Shown here piece after piece: positions 1-8,491 of a stretch of 37,635 nucleotides of DNA. The DNA comes from an uncultured Lachnospiraceae bacterium (GTDB lineage: Bacteria; Bacillota; Clostridia; Lachnospirales; Lachnospiraceae). Position numbers and translations under genes: made by a program. Under the pieces are notes generated by a model that ran no database searches, was not told the DNA's origin, and was given only the letters and a program-made list of their open reading frames with translations. The stretch spans positions 1-37,635 of the forward strand of contig CACYEN010000049.1 of the NCBI GenBank assembly GCA_902773435.1, written 5' to 3'. The first letter of the stretch is position 1, and every line of letters starts with the position of its first letter.

Positions 1-206
<206 letters not shown>

Positions 207-704
207 TCAGAGATAGACGACGTCCCCGCTGCCGCGCGAAAGCCCGGTGATACCGGTTCTCGCGATCTCCGCGATCTCATAGTCCCCGAGCATGTCGATG
301 AGCGCGGAGAGCTTGGACTGGCCGCCCGTCAGCTCGATGATAAGGGAGTCCTTCTGGACATCGACGATGTTGGCGCGGAAGATATCGGCGATCGCGATCA
401 CGTCGCGCCTCGTCTTCACGTCCGCCATCACCTTGATCATGATCAGCTCGCGGACGACGGAGCTGTCTCGCTCGAGGACCTTGACGTCCCTGACGTCCTC
501 CTGCTTGCGGAGCTGCGCGACAATCTGGCGGAGGACAAGGTCGTCTCCCCTGCTGACGATCGTCATGCGGGAGAATCTCGGGTCGGCCGTCACACCGACC
601 GTAAGACTGTCGATATTGTAGGCTCTTCTCGAGAACAGGCCGGCAATCCTCGACAGGACTCCGGCGGTGTTGTCAACAAGCAGGGAAAAAATAATCGTAT
701 CCAT
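207..704 (-). CDS. ilvN: Acetolactate synthase small (regulatory) subunit
   Basis: Regulatory subunit that binds the catalytic acetolactate synthase and gives valine feedback control at the first common step of branched-chain amino acid synthesis. The 165-residue protein starts MDTIIFSLLVDNTAGVLSRI, the ACT-domain opening of IlvN/IlvH, followed by RRAYNIDSLTVG and a second alpha/beta domain. Length is normal for the family. A longer in-frame start at 743 exists, but the ATG at 702-704 has GGAAGGAG 5 nt upstream and matches the family start. It precedes ilvC. The catalytic ilvB is not in the window, so the subunit genes are not arranged as the usual ilvB-ilvN-ilvC trio here. Confidence 0.95.
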   Translation of the reverse strand: MDTIIFSLLVDNTAGVLSRIAGLFSRRAYNIDSLTVGVTADPRFSRMTIVSRGDDLVLRQIVAQLRKQEDVRDVKVLERDSSVVRELIMIKVMADVKTRRDVIAIADIFRANIVDVQKDSLIIELTGGQSKLSALIDMLGDYEIAEIARTGITGLSRGSGDVVYL

Positions 705-726
705 CAGGTCTCCTTCCCGGAATTGT

Positions 727-763
727 CCGGCGGGTTCTCTCATGCCTCTTCGGCTCCCGCCGG
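727..763 (-). other. Stem-loop between the membrane-protein gene and ilvN
   Basis: An 8-bp perfect stem (CCGGCGGG at 727-734 with CCCGCCGG at 756-763) encloses a 21-nt loop that can form a smaller GCC/GGC stem. It lies 22 nt upstream of the ilvN start codon on the minus strand. No U-tract follows, so it is not a standard terminator. It could be a processing site or a leader structure for ilvN. Confidence 0.5.
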
Positions 764-794
764 GGAATATTGGTGTTATTTTACCTCAGAATCG

Positions 795-1487
795 TCAATC
801 TGAAAAGAGTGCGCTTAAGAACAGTCCGCAATTCCCGATATTCTGCGATCCGCAGGCGACTCCGGCGATAAGGTCGCTCGTTCCCGTGATGCTCGCCGAC
901 TCCCAGACGCCGCTCCCCTTGAGCGACACGCCGAACACCGCAGGATCCCCGGTTCCCTCCTTGAGGCCGACCGTGATGTCGCCCTCTTCCTGCACCCCGG
1001 GCCCCTTCGCCGTCACGAAGCGGTCCTCCGGGATTCTCCATTCCTTCACCTCGGGGAGAGCGCCGAGATCCTCGAGATAGGCGGTCCCCGCGAAATAGTG
1101 GAACGATTCCTCGGTGCCGATGATGAGATCGACGTCGCGGGCAGCCTCGTGGACCTGGAGCGACATGATGTCCGACACCTGGTCCCGGTTGTGCCCGCTG
1201 GTGATCGTGATCAGCTCCCGCCTGGATGTGAGCCCCAGGACTTCCCGCATCTTCTCCTCCAAGGCATCCTTCTCGTACTCATCCAGGATGTCATCGTACA
1301 CGAACACGGTCAGCGCGTTGATGTCCGCCGGCTTCAGGATCTGGACGAGTGTGTAGATCAGGAAAAACACGATCGCGGCGGCGATGAGCGTCGGGACGAG
1401 ATAGTATTCCCTGTAATGCTCCAGTTTTTCTTTCCGCGTCATCGTCTTCCAGCGGCGCTTCTCTATCGCGCGGTCCTCATCGACCAT
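795..1487 (-). CDS. Single-pass membrane protein of unknown function
   Basis: I do not recognise a named family. The 230-residue protein has a charged N-terminus (residues 1-29, basic, including KRRWKTMTRKEKLEHYREYY), one hydrophobic segment at about 30-51, and a roughly 180-residue C-terminal region expected outside the membrane. That region contains acidic stretches and a glycine/serine-rich end (SGVWESASITGTSDLIAG). The basic flank before the membrane segment predicts the N-terminus inside. The ATG at 1485-1487 has GGGGAG 7 nt upstream. It sits between the DUF815 ATPase and ilvN on the same strand, 85 nt and 90 nt from each. This position would allow it to be a membrane element of the ATPase cassette, but nothing in its sequence proves that. 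Confidence 0.8.
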   Translation of the reverse strand: MVDEDRAIEKRRWKTMTRKEKLEHYREYYLVPTLIAAAIVFFLIYTLVQILKPADINALTVFVYDDILDEYEKDALEEKMREVLGLTSRRELITITSGHNRDQVSDIMSLQVHEAARDVDLIIGTEESFHYFAGTAYLEDLGALPEVKEWRIPEDRFVTAKGPGVQEEGDITVGLKEGTGDPAVFGVSLKGSGVWESASITGTSDLIAGVACGSQNIGNCGLFLSALFSD

Positions 1488-1517
1488 AGTTCCGCTCCCC
1501 TTTCAGTCCTCACTCTG

Positions 1518-1536
1518 CCTGCCGGTGTCCGGCAGG
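1518..1536. other. Perfect 8-bp hairpin in an intergenic gap
   Basis: CCTGCCGG and CCGGCAGG are separated by TGT, between the DUF815 ATPase stop and the start of the following membrane-protein gene. There is no U-tract on either strand, so it is more likely an RNA processing or stability element than an intrinsic terminator. Confidence 0.45.
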
Positions 1537-1572
1537 ATCCCATATTCCGTCGCCCGTCCCTCTTTATTCTTT

Positions 1573-2886
1573 TCAAAGTTCCGCATCGAGTCCCGCCTCG
1601 CCGGCGAGATACTGGATGAACTGCTGGGCGCACCTTCCGGAGATTCCCCCGTGCGCGATCTCCCACTTGTTCGCCTCCGCGAGCAGCTGCTCCTCCGACA
1701 TGCGGATGTCCGGATATCTGGCCGCGAGCTCGGTCACGATCCGGTTGAACTCCTTCGGGGAAGGCCTGAAGTAGCCGATCTGGACACCGAACCTTGCCGC
1801 GAGGGACAGCTTCTCGGAGACCGTGTCCGTCCTGTGGAGCTCGTCGTCCCCGTCCCGCTTGTCCTTCCAGGTCTCCCTGATCAGGTGTCTCCGGTTGGAC
1901 GTCGCGTAGATCACGATATTGTCGGGTTTCGTCTCGATTCCGCCCTCTATGACGGCTTTCAGGTACTTGTACTCCGTCTCGAATTCCTCGAACGAGAGGT
2001 CATCCATGAAGATCACGAACCGGTAGTTCCTGTTCTTGATCTCCGAGATGATCTCCGACAGGAAGCGGAACTCGTGCCTGTAGACCTCGATCATTCGAAG
2101 GCCCCGGTCGTAGTACATGTTGAGGATGGCCTTGACGCTCGTGGATTTCCCGGTCCCCGCGTCCCCGTAGAGCAGGACGTTGTTCGCCTCGTGGCCGCTG
2201 ACGAACGCCTCAGTGTTGCGGATCAGCTTCTCTTTCTGCGGCTCGTAGCCGATCAGGTCGTCCAGCACGACGTCACTTGTCGCCGTGATCGGAACGAGCA
2301 GCTCCGGTCCGTCCGCGTCGATGCGGAAAGCCTTGTTGAGCCCGAACTTGCCCACGCCGTACTGTTTATAAAAATCGGTGACAATGCGGTACATCCCGGA
2401 GACGGAGTCCGTGTTCTCGATGGCCCGGCTCAGTTCCTGCACTTTGTCGCTGACGCTCTTGTTGAAGATCCTCTCCTTCTTGCCCACCGCCCTGTAATTG
2501 CTTATCACGGAGAAGCAGTCGATCCCGAGTTCCTTCTCGATCCCGCTGAAATCATAGCGGAACAGGCTGAGAAAGATCGAGAAGTCATTTTCGGCAAAAT
2601 GGTTCACCGTCCCCTCGTTCGCCCCGACTTTTTCGGAGACGAGCGTGAACGGGGTTTCCGTCGTGGCCAGGAGGAACGCGAGGTAGTTGTGCCAGAGATT
2701 CCTGTCGAAACCGTAGGTTGTGGCAAGATCGAGGAGGCGGTTGATCTCGTCGAGGATCTCCCCGGTCAGTTCATCTTTCCCGCATCCTCCCTCATAGAAG
2801 CGCCGGAAGATATCCGAGAGGCGGAACAGGATGCTGTCCCTCGGAATCTTCCTGTAGATAATGAGTTTCGATGTGAGTCTGTACAT
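1573..2886 (-). CDS. DUF815-family AAA+ ATPase
   Basis: A 437-residue P-loop ATPase of the DUF815 type. The C-terminal half holds Walker [10 protein letters not shown] (241-249), Walker B VIFMDD (291-296), a sensor-1 ATSN (328-331), and the phrase [20 protein letters not shown] just before the P-loop, all typical of DUF815. The first 200 residues are a helical region without recognised motifs. An upstream in-frame start at 2949 exists, but the ATG at 2884-2886 follows GGAGGAG by 5 nt, so I use it. It is the last gene of the VWA/MoxR/LRR/DUF815 cassette, 70 nt after the LRR gene. The substrate of DUF815 ATPases is not established. A remodelling role next to the MoxR ATPase is an inference. Confidence 0.9.
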   Translation of the reverse strand: MYRLTSKLIIYRKIPRDSILFRLSDIFRRFYEGGCGKDELTGEILDEINRLLDLATTYGFDRNLWHNYLAFLLATTETPFTLVSEKVGANEGTVNHFAENDFSIFLSLFRYDFSGIEKELGIDCFSVISNYRAVGKKERIFNKSVSDKVQELSRAIENTDSVSGMYRIVTDFYKQYGVGKFGLNKAFRIDADGPELLVPITATSDVVLDDLIGYEPQKEKLIRNTEAFVSGHEANNVLLYGDAGTGKSTSVKAILNMYYDRGLRMIEVYRHEFRFLSEIISEIKNRNYRFVIFMDDLSFEEFETEYKYLKAVIEGGIETKPDNIVIYATSNRRHLIRETWKDKRDGDDELHRTDTVSEKLSLAARFGVQIGYFRPSPKEFNRIVTELAARYPDIRMSEEQLLAEANKWEIAHGGISGRCAQQFIQYLAGEAGLDAEL

Positions 2887-2956
2887 GGATACTCCTCCGT
2901 ATACTCTGTATGGGGCTGCGCGCGGCATTTTCGCCGGCCGCCGGGTCATCCGTAAT

Positions 2957-4264
2957 TCACAGAGAGAAGTCGAAGTCCCCGGAAGCCCCGGCCTCGTGCT
3001 TCTTCCTGAGGGCGTAGGCGGCCATGCCCGGAAGCCCCGCCTCGTTCAGGTATCTCACCGCGTACTCCGCGGTCTCTCCCTCGAGGAATCCCTCCTCCCC
3101 AAAGGCGGTCAGCAGGTCCATATCCCGGTTCGCGGCGGCAATCCGCACGACGTCCTCCGCATGGCTTCCGATCATCTCCCTGTAGGCGGCGGCCCTCTCC
3201 CCTGGCAGGTCGCAGGGCATTCTGAGCCTCGCGAGCATCATCTCGATCCGGTCCCTGTCCGGGACCCACGCGCCGAGCATCCCGTCGTAGGATGAAAAAT
3301 CGTAGTACTTCGAGTTTCTTCCGAACCCGCGCAGAAGGTCCTTGAGCAGGTAGGCGTTGCCGGACGGAAATACCGCCCCGAACTCCCCTCCCCGGGCCCG
3401 GATCTCCCTGAGCGGGCATCCGAGGAACGCGTCGGGCGCGATCGAACTGAGGGTCCCGGGAAATGTGATGATCCTGGCCTTTCTTCCCGAAAATGCCTCC
3501 CTCCCGATCTCCTCCGTGTCCCCGGGCAGATCGATCTCCTCCTCATCACCGAACCAGCGGATGATCTTCACGCCGTCGCCGCGCTCGATAAGGGCATTCT
3601 TCGTCCTCTGAAACCGCGCGTTTCCGGGAGCGACGGTCACATCCGTGATCCCGCTCTCGGCGGAATACTGGTTGCGGTTGTTTGAGAACAGCCCTTCCCC
3701 GACCTCCGTGAGGGAGGCGGGGAGATGGATCGTCCGGAGGGAGCGCCTGCCGTCGAACACGCCCATTCGGATCGAGCGGGTTCCCTCCCGGACGGCATAG
3801 GTCTCAGGCGTGTCGAGGGAATTGACCGCGATCAGCTCGTCACCCCGGTACAGGCCGTAGCCGTCCGTGGAGAACGTACGGTTGTCCCCGTGGACAAGGA
3901 CCCGGCACGGGAGCGTCTCGGGCGACCGGATCTTCCTGAGCGTGGACGGGATGAAGAGATTCTCGATCCCCGAGCCGAGAAGGCAGTCCTCCCCGAGCTC
4001 CTCGACTCCCTCCTCCAGGATCAACTCCTTGAGTTCGATGCAGAGTTCAAAGGCGTGCGGAAGAATCTTTTTCACCGTGCCGGGAACACGGATCCTTCTC
4101 ACACCCTCTCCTCCCGAGCGAAACGCGTAGCTGCCGACAGCCGTCACCGGGAGTTCCCCGATCCGGTCCGGGATATCGACATTTTCCGAATCGCCTGTGA
4201 ACTGTGTAATCGTGACCTCCCCGGACTTCTCGCTGTACCGGAAAGGAATCGTGGTTCCTGCCAT
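2957..4264 (-). CDS. Cytosolic BspA-like leucine-rich repeat protein (LRR_5 type)
   Basis: A 435-residue protein with LRR_5/BspA-type repeats. Recurring units of the form I-P-x-x-V/L-x-x-I-x-x-x-A-F include [48 protein letters not shown] and [16 protein letters not shown] across roughly residues 25-290. The last 130 residues lose the LRR pattern and look alpha-helical ([47 protein letters not shown]), resembling a short helical-repeat tail. BspA-like proteins are usually secreted. This one starts [17 protein letters not shown] with no signal peptide, anchor or LPXTG motif, so it should be cytosolic. The start codon lies 2 nt after the MoxR stop with no clear Shine-Dalgarno site, indicating translational coupling to the ATPase. 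A role as substrate-recognition or scaffold partner is an inference. Confidence 0.88.
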   Translation of the reverse strand: MAGTTIPFRYSEKSGEVTITQFTGDSENVDIPDRIGELPVTAVGSYAFRSGGEGVRRIRVPGTVKKILPHAFELCIELKELILEEGVEELGEDCLLGSGIENLFIPSTLRKIRSPETLPCRVLVHGDNRTFSTDGYGLYRGDELIAVNSLDTPETYAVREGTRSIRMGVFDGRRSLRTIHLPASLTEVGEGLFSNNRNQYSAESGITDVTVAPGNARFQRTKNALIERGDGVKIIRWFGDEEEIDLPGDTEEIGREAFSGRKARIITFPGTLSSIAPDAFLGCPLREIRARGGEFGAVFPSGNAYLLKDLLRGFGRNSKYYDFSSYDGMLGAWVPDRDRIEMMLARLRMPCDLPGERAAAYREMIGSHAEDVVRIAAANRDMDLLTAFGEEGFLEGETAEYAVRYLNEAGLPGMAAYALRKKHEAGASGDFDFSL

Positions 4265-4266
4265 AG

Positions 4267-5793
4267 TCAGTCACTGATCTTTCTGATCTTCATCATCAGC
4301 TCGCGGTTGCGCTCATAGAGCATGAACCGCTTCTGGTAGCGGAAATACTCCGGGGATTCGTGGGAAGCCAGGAAATTGGCGGAGTTCTCGTTGACCGTGA
4401 GCTCCGTGACGACCGCGAGCATCTCGCCCGCGTCTCCGAAGCAGTTCTCCACGAAGCAGAACAGGTTCCGGAGGTGCTCCTCCGCCCTTCCGGCAGACTC
4501 CCTGAGCGTGGCAACCTTCTCCGCGTAGAGCCCCTTTATGATCCCGAATGAGGCCTCGCCCGGTCCGCCGCTTCCCGCCCCGCCGCCGGCCAGCCGGACC
4601 CTGCGGGCGCATTCTTCGGTGAACTCCCCGATGAACTGGGCCCTCCTCCTTCTCGCCGGGGTCACGCCGTGCCCGGCCTCCTCGCGGTCAAGTTCCGCGC
4701 GGACATTTTCAGCCGCCTCCTCCAGCATGGAAAGGGCAGACGCGCCGGTTTCCGCGGAGCTGTCCCTGACGTCCGCGAGAATGCCGTGGAGCTCCTTCAT
4801 CGCGTCCTCCGTCTCGGCGCAGGCGGAGAGCTCCGGGACCATCGCCTCAAGAAGCAGCTCCGTCACCGTGAGCCGCTCGTCGAAACCGGCGGATTTTGCC
4901 CTGTTCTCGATCTCGTCCCCGGCAGTGCCGGCCAGGATATCCCTGATCCTGTAGTCACTCCGGTATTTCGTGAACAGCTCGTAATAGGCCGCGAATTCGC
5001 CGGCGATCCTTCCGTTCCTGATATACTGCCCGATCAGGCGGACGTCGACCGGGTAACCCAACTCCTCGTAGAGGCCGATCGCCTCCGACAGATCCTCCCA
5101 TCCGCGGGCGGTGACGTACTTCTTCCCGTCTCCCCCCGACTCGACGCGGTAGAAATCCTCCTGCTTCACGTCGAGGTAGGTCCTGACGGCTCTGTGCAGC
5201 CCCTTCTCCCCGGCGTAATGCTTCCAGGTGTCATAATCGGGCTCGATCTCAAGAACCTTGAGCCGGTCCAGTGTCACGATGTCGAATTCCCTGACGGACC
5301 GGTTGAATTCGGGCGGATTCCCGGCGGTCACGATCACCCATCCTCTCGGGATCCTGTGGTTTCCGAAGGTCTTGTACTGGAGAAACTGGAGCATCGAGGG
5401 CGCCAGGGTCTCCGACACGCAGTTGATCTCGTCGAGGAAGAGAATCCCCTCCGACCGCCCGCTCTTCTCCATATTCTCGTACACCGACGCGATAATCTCG
5501 GACATCGTGTACTCCGACACCTCGTACTCCTCTCCCCCGTAGTTCTTCTTCAGGATGAACGGGAGGCCGATCGCGCTCTGCCTCGTGTGGTGCGTCATCG
5601 AGTAGGCGACGAGCGAGAGGTCAAGCTCCCGCGCGATCTGTTCCATGATCGCGGTTTTCCCGATGCCCGGGGCGCCGATCATGAAGACCGGGCGCTGCTT
5701 CTCCGGCGGGATCCTGTAGTTTCCGAATTCCTCTTTTCCCAGGTAGATACTGACCGCCCGTCTGATCTCGGTCTTGGCTTCTTCTATGTTCAT
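4267..5793 (-). CDS. MoxR-type AAA+ ATPase
   Basis: A 508-residue AAA+ ATPase. Walker A is GAPGIGKT (40-47), Walker B ILFLDE (117-122), sensor 1 is in TAGNP (156-160), and a DR arginine-finger position follows at 176-177. The arrangement fits MoxR-family ATPases, which act as chaperone-like remodelers, commonly with VWA-domain partners encoded next door. The C-terminal 300 residues are mainly helical and charged, with an Ala/Glu/Arg-rich stretch at about 340-400 (possible coiled coil) and a Gly-rich linker GGGAGSGGPG. This makes it longer than a minimal MoxR of about 330 residues. The start ATG follows GGGTGAG by about 5 nt. The VWA gene ends 37 nt upstream, and the LRR gene begins 2 nt downstream, so the trio is very likely one transcript. 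Confidence 0.92.
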   Translation of the reverse strand: MNIEEAKTEIRRAVSIYLGKEEFGNYRIPPEKQRPVFMIGAPGIGKTAIMEQIARELDLSLVAYSMTHHTRQSAIGLPFILKKNYGGEEYEVSEYTMSEIIASVYENMEKSGRSEGILFLDEINCVSETLAPSMLQFLQYKTFGNHRIPRGWVIVTAGNPPEFNRSVREFDIVTLDRLKVLEIEPDYDTWKHYAGEKGLHRAVRTYLDVKQEDFYRVESGGDGKKYVTARGWEDLSEAIGLYEELGYPVDVRLIGQYIRNGRIAGEFAAYYELFTKYRSDYRIRDILAGTAGDEIENRAKSAGFDERLTVTELLLEAMVPELSACAETEDAMKELHGILADVRDSSAETGASALSMLEEAAENVRAELDREEAGHGVTPARRRRAQFIGEFTEECARRVRLAGGGAGSGGPGEASFGIIKGLYAEKVATLRESAGRAEEHLRNLFCFVENCFGDAGEMLAVVTELTVNENSANFLASHESPEYFRYQKRFMLYERNRELMMKIRKISD

Positions 5794-5830
5794 GTCTCAC
5801 CCTTCGTGGTCTGGTTCCGCTGTTTTTATA

Positions 5831-7204
5831 TTACTCCGCGAGCTGATACCGCTCCGCCCACACGGGGAGGACCGGCATCTCCGCCTGTCTGCCGACGAAT
5901 ATGAAGGCAGTACGGAACGAAGGCTTCCTGTCCGGAAAATGGCCGAGCCCGTCGGTAAAATACAGCAGCCCCCGGAAGTCGTGGAACGCTCCGCCGGCGA
6001 GCAGCTCGTCCACCCGGTCAAACACCGGGACGAAGTCCGTTCCGCCGGCCCCGCGGATCTCGATCGTCTTCATGTACTCCTCGAATTCCCCGTCCGAGGT
6101 GATGAGCGCCTCGCTCTGGATCTCGCAGTCGCACTGCAGAATCCGGAGATTCATCCTCTCGGTGAAAATGTCGCTGTTCTTGAGCAGCGAGTACGTCTTC
6201 ATGAGAAACATCTTCACGGTGTGCCCCTGGCAGGACCCCGACGTGTCGATCGCGATGACGAGGTCCGTGATCTTCTTCGCGTCCCGGTACTCGAGAGGCT
6301 CGATCAGGGGCACGTTGCCGTATAGATCCAGCCCGTACGTGTAGTAGATGTAGTCGAACTCCTCGGGGTTCAGCTTCACCTCCTCGACAGGTGCCGCAAA
6401 GCGCGCGAGGAACTCGGAATAATCGTAGTCGTCGCGCGTAAGGCCGGCAAGGCGCGTCCTCCTCGTCCCCGCCTTCTCGCCCATGCCCTGCCGCTGCGAT
6501 ATATTTTCAATCCCAGTGGTCTGGGTGAGCTTCATCCAGTGCCTGACGTTCTCCTCGAAGTCCTCCATCGCGGCCTTCGTCGTGTAAACCTCGCGAACCG
6601 CGGCTTCGTTTCCGGAGAACCAGGGGACGTGGCTGTCCATCCGTATGAGCTCCCTCCGCTTAAGCGCGGCTGCCGCTTCTGCCGGATGTTCGGACAGGTA
6701 GTGGTAGATCCTCTCCGCAGAGACATCCCCCGCCCGGAGCGTGAGCTCCGAGATGGACTCAAGACGCAGCCTGTCGTCGGGAAGGGCGAGTTCGCCGATC
6801 CCTAGGGAGAGAATTGTCTGTTCGGCGGCCGCGTCCGCCGCGAAATCCCAGAGATTTCTCTCCAGCTTCTCCAGGCGGAACGGGTGCCGGTAAACGCAGT
6901 GGATCAGCATATGCAGGTACGCCCTGGTGAGTTTCTCCGTCCCCTGCCTGCAGAGACGCACGACTTCCTCCGGGTCGGCCGTGACGACGGCTCCGTTCGT
7001 CGCGATCCCGCATGACCTCTCCTCGGGGGACCCGTCCCCGAAATGCTCGAAGACACAGGGCATGCAGAGCACAGCACGGTTAAAAAAAGGCATAAAGATA
7101 ACGAGACGATCCCTGACATAGTCAAGAATCTGTCCCGCGACTGTCAATAAATATTCGCTGTCCGCACGGCCTTTCGTGTCAGGTTCCATCCGCGCATCCG
7201 GCAT
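5831..7204 (-). CDS. VWA-like protein with degenerate metallopeptidase domain (DUF2201 type)
   Basis: A 457-residue two-part protein. The N-terminal part matches the putative metallopeptidase domain that precedes VWA-like domains in DUF2201 proteins. The expected HExxH is HMLIH at residues 98-102, so the catalytic Glu position is Met, while the third His (107) and WDFAAD (119-124) are kept. The C-terminal part is a VWA-like fold with a complete MIDAS: DTSGS (320-324), GGTD (387-390) and FTDG (416-419). MIDAS domains bind a divalent metal and a partner, and MoxR ATPases are their classic partners. The ATG at 7202-7204 has GGAGGTG 5-7 nt upstream. It lies 17 nt after dtd and 37 nt before the MoxR gene. 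It probably acts as the MoxR adaptor rather than as a protease. Confidence 0.88.
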   Translation of the reverse strand: MPDARMEPDTKGRADSEYLLTVAGQILDYVRDRLVIFMPFFNRAVLCMPCVFEHFGDGSPEERSCGIATNGAVVTADPEEVVRLCRQGTEKLTRAYLHMLIHCVYRHPFRLEKLERNLWDFAADAAAEQTILSLGIGELALPDDRLRLESISELTLRAGDVSAERIYHYLSEHPAEAAAALKRRELIRMDSHVPWFSGNEAAVREVYTTKAAMEDFEENVRHWMKLTQTTGIENISQRQGMGEKAGTRRTRLAGLTRDDYDYSEFLARFAAPVEEVKLNPEEFDYIYYTYGLDLYGNVPLIEPLEYRDAKKITDLVIAIDTSGSCQGHTVKMFLMKTYSLLKNSDIFTERMNLRILQCDCEIQSEALITSDGEFEEYMKTIEIRGAGGTDFVPVFDRVDELLAGGAFHDFRGLLYFTDGLGHFPDRKPSFRTAFIFVGRQAEMPVLPVWAERYQLAE

Positions 7205-7221
7205 CCGCGCACCTCCGCTCT

Positions 7222-7680
7222 TCAGTCTGTTCCGAACAGCTCCCGCGAATCCAGTATCACGGTAAACGGCCCGTCGTTGATCAGGGAGACCTGCATCTCC
7301 GCTCCGAATGAGCCCTCCTCGACGCGCCGGACGGACTTTCTGCTCTCTTCGATCACTCTTCTGTACAGCCGCTCCGCCTTCTCCGGGCCTCCTGCCCTGA
7401 CGAACGAGGGCCGGTTTCCCTTCCTGCAGTCGGCGTACAGCGTAAACTGGGACACGATGAGGAGCTCCCCGTCCACCTGCGAGAGGGAGAGGTTAGTCTT
7501 CCCCTCCTCGTCCTCGAAGATCCGGAGCCCGGTCATCTTCCTCACCATCCTGTCGCAGACCTCGTCCGTGTCGCTGTCCTCGACGCCGACGAGGACGAGG
7601 AATCCTCTTCCGATCTTCCCTGTCACACGGTCTCCGGCGCGGACGGATGCCTCAAGCACTCTCTGTATCACGAATTTCAA
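7222..7680 (-). CDS. dtd: D-aminoacyl-tRNA deacylase
   Basis: Hydrolyses D-aminoacyl-tRNAs (and glycine mischarged on tRNA-Ala) to keep D-amino acids out of translation. The 152-residue length is typical. Family motifs are present: MKFVIQRVLEASV at the N-terminus, the SQFTLYAD active-site segment, and the Gly-Pro loop in NDGPFT near the C-terminus (family form NDGPVT). The start codon is TTG at 7678-7680. It overlaps the TGA of the CYTH gene by 4 nt (TTGA), with an AAGGGGG ribosome site 8 nt upstream, which together decide the start. It is part of a tightly packed HicB-like/CYTH/dtd group leading into the VWA-MoxR cassette. Confidence 0.95.
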   Translation of the reverse strand: MKFVIQRVLEASVRAGDRVTGKIGRGFLVLVGVEDSDTDEVCDRMVRKMTGLRIFEDEEGKTNLSLSQVDGELLIVSQFTLYADCRKGNRPSFVRAGGPEKAERLYRRVIEESRKSVRRVEEGSFGAEMQVSLINDGPFTVILDSRELFGTD

Positions 7681-8174
7681 GAATCCAGCCCCCTTGTGCG
7701 AATCCAGTAGGCACCCATGGACTGGCCCGGCTCGTACGTGACCTCTCTGGTCAGGTAATCGTCAAGTCCGACGGACCCGGGATCCCATCCCTTCGCCTGC
7801 TCCACCGTCCCGAATTCAACCTCGGCGTACCAGAACTCCGTCTTCAGTCCGCTGTCGACATGGTTGACCTCGAGCAGCAGGCCGTCGGGCATCCTGTAGG
7901 TGATCCTCGTCTTCGGTATCAGCGGGAGGCCGATCATGGCGGCGATCTCGTCGTAAGTGTCCGCGGAAACACTGATCTCGATCTCCTGTCTCGCGATCCC
8001 CGCGCCGGATTTCAGGCAGAGGACATACTCAGTCTTCCCGCCCTTCTCGGCTTCTTTCCGAATCCTGACCGTCGGACGGACAGTGAGATACCCCTGCTCC
8101 ATCTCCTGTTCCATGACGACGGGTAAGAAGACCCCGGGCAGTCCGCTGACAAGCCATTTCCGCTCTATCTCCAT
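7677..8174 (-). CDS. CYTH domain protein
   Basis: A 165-residue CYTH (triphosphate tunnel metalloenzyme) protein. The defining ExExK motif is at the very N-terminus (MEIERKWLV, E2-E4-K6). Further alternating charged strands follow (TVRPTVRIRKEAE, EYVLCLKSG, RQEIEISV, LLEVNHVD), as expected for a beta-tunnel that binds triphosphates with metal. Members include inorganic triphosphatases and thiamine triphosphatases, and the exact substrate cannot be told from sequence. The start is the ATG at 8172-8174, one base after the HicB-like stop. A longer in-frame upstream start would lie inside that gene and would displace the motif from the N-terminus. It overlaps dtd by 4 nt. Confidence 0.92.
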   Translation of the reverse strand: MEIERKWLVSGLPGVFLPVVMEQEMEQGYLTVRPTVRIRKEAEKGGKTEYVLCLKSGAGIARQEIEISVSADTYDEIAAMIGLPLIPKTRITYRMPDGLLLEVNHVDSGLKTEFWYAEVEFGTVEQAKGWDPGSVGLDDYLTREVTYEPGQSMGAYWIRTRGLDS

Positions 8175-8175
8175 A

Positions 8176-8454
8176 TCACTCGTCCCATCCGTCCAGGATG
8201 CGGTAGATGACCAGGATACTCCTGACCATCTCGCCCTCCGCAAGTTCAATATCTTCGACCTGGGAGGCCGGGGGAATGTCCGGCTCCTCCTCGTGCATCT
8301 CCAGGTCAATCCAGTCGTATGCCGCGAGATTGGCGCTGCGGAGCACGTCGTCTATGCTGTCCCCGGTCGCCTCGCACATGGCGAGATCCGGGAAGCGGGC
8401 GTGCCAGAGCCCGTCGTCCTGTCTCCTTATGACAGCCGGGTATACAAATCTCAT
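8176..8454 (-). CDS. HicB-like (type II antitoxin family) small protein
   Basis: A 92-residue protein with the HicB-like partial RNase H fold signature. It opens with a YPAVI strand, then DDGLWHARFPDLAMCEATGDSIDDVL, the pattern of HicB-like antitoxins (FPDLpGc..GdT..eA). A PDIPPAS segment follows, where family members carry the conserved Pro-x-P-S. The ATG at 8452-8454 has GAGGAG 7 nt upstream. A TTG further upstream is less likely. No HicA-type toxin (small dsRBD-like protein with GSH motif) is encoded on either side, so this is a solitary HicB-like protein, and no DNA-binding HTH or RHH extension is obvious. Its neighbours are an L,D-transpeptidase upstream (37 nt) and the CYTH gene downstream (1 nt). 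Confidence 0.8.
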   Translation of the reverse strand: MRFVYPAVIRRQDDGLWHARFPDLAMCEATGDSIDDVLRSANLAAYDWIDLEMHEEEPDIPPASQVEDIELAEGEMVRSILVIYRILDGWDE

Positions 8455-8491
8455 TGTCCATCTCCTCTGCAAAACGCCTGCCGCACGTTAA

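Noticed and set aside
2887..2949. Longer N-terminus of the DUF815 ATPase
   Set aside because: The extra 21 residues have no ribosome site, while the ATG at 2886 follows GGAGGAG at good distance. The same reasoning removed upstream extensions for ilvN, asd, hisH, smpB, uxaC and the glycosyltransferase.
8176..8454. HicAB toxin-antitoxin module
   Set aside because: Only the HicB-like protein is present. The neighbours are an L,D-transpeptidase and a CYTH protein, neither of which is a toxin.
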